Below the pieces are notes generated by a model. It saw nothing but the letters and a program-made list of their open reading frames with translations, had not been told where the DNA came from and did no database searches. A program made the translations under genes and the position numbers. Shown piece after piece: positions 62,236 to 64,000 of a stretch of 64,000 nt of DNA. How positions within the stretch are numbered: the first letter of the stretch is position 1; each line of letters starts with the position of its first letter. This DNA is from RGIG9060 sp052173655 (GTDB lineage Bacteria; Spirochaetota; Spirochaetia; Treponematales; Treponemataceae): assembly GCA_052173655.1 (NCBI GenBank), contig JBQMYD010000004.1, forward strand, positions 62,001 to 126,000, in the 5' to 3' direction.

Positions 62236-63916
62236 ATTGTTTCCGCATGATTTTGTAGCAGTTCTGTTCTCTTTTTGTTTTAAAAAAAACTTGTAAAAGA
62301 TATGACACAACATATAAAAATATTATATACATAATCCAATTTCCGAATCTGGAATACGTTGTAGTACTCCTTTTATAAATTGGAACTGTTGTGTTTAAGT
62401 GTGCTTGCTTGAATAATGGCATATCTGCAATTACTTGTCCACGATCGTTTATTACTGCCGAATATCCTGAAGTACAACTTCGTATCATTGATGTTCTGTA
62501 CTCAATTGTTCTGAAACTTGCAACGACAAAATGTTGCAACTCTGCAGAATTTGTTGCAGACCAAGAGTCATTTGTAATGTTTACAAAAATTTCACTGCCA
62601 AAATTATAAAGACCGCGACACACATCCGGAAAGGCATCTTCAAAGCAAATAGGAGCTGAAAAATCTACTTTGTTTCCATCGTTTGTTTCGATTGTGAATA
62701 ATACATAGTATTTCCCTGCTGTCCAACCATTTGAAAAACCTACTAATCTGTTTAAAAATTTTTGAACAAAAACACTGTCGGCAAATGGAATTTCTTCTGC
62801 AAAAGGTACCAGATGGTGCTTTCCGTAAAAGTCCGTAATTTTTCCTGTTTTATCAAATAAGATTGCCGCATTTAGTGCATTTTTTTCATCGTCCGGATAA
62901 TGTGCTGGACCACCTGCCAAAAGCGGAATTCCTAATTCTTCTACAAAAGTTTTGAAAGGAAGTGAAGGAGGCCAAAATGCATAAATTTTGTCGTATGTTT
63001 CAGGGAAAAAACCGCCAATTGCAAGAGAAGATTCATTCCAAACTATCAGGTCGCAATTTTTTCCCTCATCTTCGTATTCTTTAAGGGCTTCCATAGTTTC
63101 AATTTGAGAATTTTCAATGGTTTTTATAAGGCTTCCTTCCCATGGATTGTTGTTGTGCTGAACCATTATAACATTCATTGATTTTTCAGCAAAACGGTCA
63201 TGATTCCTAAGTGAAAGTTGAACCATTCCAAAAATTACCGAAATAACAAAAAGTGTCATGCAGTATGATGCCGTCAAAGCATAAAATTTTAAAGGGTTGT
63301 TATTGATTTTGTATTTTGGAACATCCGGAAGCAGGATAATACCTTGTGCGATTACGCAAGCGAAAAGTGAAAATAGGTATGAAACTCCCAAAGAGCCGGT
63401 AACCGACATTATCTGTTTCAGTGTTTGCCAGTTGTAAGATGTCATAAAAAGAGTTCCCCAAGGATATGCAAGAAATCCTACGGATTTAAACCATTCATAA
63501 ATTGTCCAAACCGATGCAAAATAAATAATTTTGTCCGTTGAGAATGAAAAGCTTTTTACACTGTACGCTTTTAACGGATTTTTCTTGTCTGTGTAGTAAA
63601 AAACTGCATAAAGATAATTTCCAAAACAATATCCAAAAGCAAAGTACGTTAAGGCACTGGCTCCCAGTGTGAATATTGCAAAATCCTTGAATCTTCCAAG
63701 CCAATAGCTTGAAAGTATATGAGTAAAAAATAATTGTAAACCGGTATACAGTCCTGCTTTATTAAAGCTTTTTGCACCGCTTACGGCTATGTAAAGAGGC
63801 ACTAATGCAATCATTCCCAAAATTGGGGAACCTAAGCGGATAAATTCATTAGGAACGGCAAGTGCTGTTACGATTGAGGAAAAAACGGAATAAAAAACTT
63901 GTAAAATTTCCATCAT
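62207..63916 (-). CDS. lnt: Apolipoprotein N-acyltransferase
   Basis: A 569-residue inner-membrane enzyme that adds the third acyl chain to lipoproteins. There are about seven N-terminal helices, then a periplasmic nitrilase-like domain with the triad Glu (LIVWNESSLA), Lys (FYGKHHLVPFAEE) and Cys (SAPICFEDAFPD). A final helix (WIMYIIFLYVVSYLL) follows. The many lipoproteins in this window are its expected substrates. TTGAAC-17-TAAAAT upstream puts the transcription start within a few bases of the ATG. Confidence 0.93.
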   Translation of the reverse strand: MMEILQVFYSVFSSIVTALAVPNEFIRLGSPILGMIALVPLYIAVSGAKSFNKAGLYTGLQLFFTHILSSYWLGRFKDFAIFTLGASALTYFAFGYCFGNYLYAVFYYTDKKNPLKAYSVKSFSFSTDKIIYFASVWTIYEWFKSVGFLAYPWGTLFMTSYNWQTLKQIMSVTGSLGVSYLFSLFACVIAQGIILLPDVPKYKINNNPLKFYALTASYCMTLFVISVIFGMVQLSLRNHDRFAEKSMNVIMVQHNNNPWEGSLIKTIENSQIETMEALKEYEDEGKNCDLIVWNESSLAIGGFFPETYDKIYAFWPPSLPFKTFVEELGIPLLAGGPAHYPDDEKNALNAAILFDKTGKITDFYGKHHLVPFAEEIPFADSVFVQKFLNRLVGFSNGWTAGKYYVLFTIETNDGNKVDFSAPICFEDAFPDVCRGLYNFGSEIFVNITNDSWSATNSAELQHFVVASFRTIEYRTSMIRSCTSGYSAVINDRGQVIADMPLFKQAHLNTTVPIYKRSTTTYSRFGNWIMYIIFLYVVSYLLQVFFKTKREQNCYKIMRKQYENEIDIDK

Positions 63917-63975
63917 TATATTATCATTTTATAGTAATCGGCTTGAAAGTTCAATTACTGAAATAGGAGAAAATT

Positions 63976-64000
63976 TTGGTAGAAAAAATACGGGATGCCC
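63976..64000 (+). CDS. Possible 5' end of a further gene
   Basis: AGGAG (63965-63969) is followed by TTG 63976, and the frame (VEKIRDA) is open to the window end. Too short to identify. Confidence 0.3.

Overview
The window is AT-rich bacterial DNA that reads as a Treponema-like spirochaete chromosome. Supporting signs are the Rhs C-terminus type, WG-repeat lipoproteins, long secreted proteins of unknown function, an NADase-type glycan-binding protein, the mix of glycolytic and host-glycan enzymes, and tandem dCache chemoreceptors. This assignment is inference from gene content; no rRNA or other taxonomic marker is present and no tRNA gene was seen.

Region 1 (1-5905) is an Rhs tip and cassette region. 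It holds the C-terminal end of a large Rhs protein carrying a papain-like (CHAP/NlpC-like) toxin tip, followed by orphan toxin tips, putative immunity lipoproteins and decayed copies. A 501-bp perfect direct repeat (347-847 and 4079-4579) contains the toxin tip. Region 2 (5971-12345) holds a Bcp peroxiredoxin, then an overlapping three-gene unit: a class III nucleotidyl cyclase, a FecR/Fn3 protein and an outer-membrane-type barrel protein.

Region 3 (12355-18148) is a compact type II-C CRISPR-Cas locus. A tracrRNA is encoded on the minus strand in the cas9 leader, followed by cas9, cas1, cas2 and an array of six full repeats plus one broken repeat with six spacers. A cas9 promoter faces the tracrRNA gene, so the cas9 mRNA leader would be antisense to the tracrRNA. 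The cas2-proximal spacer begins with an inverted copy of part of the repeat.

Region 4 (18217-28435) has a membrane-anchored EEP hydrolase, a methyltransferase, a minus-strand run (5'-nucleotidase lipoprotein, GH36 alpha-galactosidase, M20 peptidase, two membrane proteins) and gpmI. Region 5 (28473-33111) is a pair of tandem chemoreceptor genes. Each has a long C tract (13 and 10) just after its start codon, and both tracts are one base short of the in-frame length. This is a likely phase-variation (contingency) pair and is the most striking feature of the window. Region 6 (33179-48489) is mostly housekeeping: glyA, apt, aspartokinase, rsgA, mutS2, plsC, a NifU-like/GGGtGRT pair, ispH and a GH3 glucosidase. 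Region 7 (48519-64000) has pgk, a lone radical SAM gene, tpiA, secG, a J-domain protein with map, an HtrA protease, a phosphoribosyltransferase, three unknown exported proteins, rnhB, nrdR, bioY and lnt.

A recurrent theme is start-codon architecture. Many genes have a good Shine-Dalgarno sequence and a promoter well upstream (pgk, gpmI, glyA, secG, tpiA). At least eight others have a -10 hexamer only 6-7 bases before the ATG and no Shine-Dalgarno, which predicts leaderless mRNAs. All functional statements come from reading the sequence; no searches were run.
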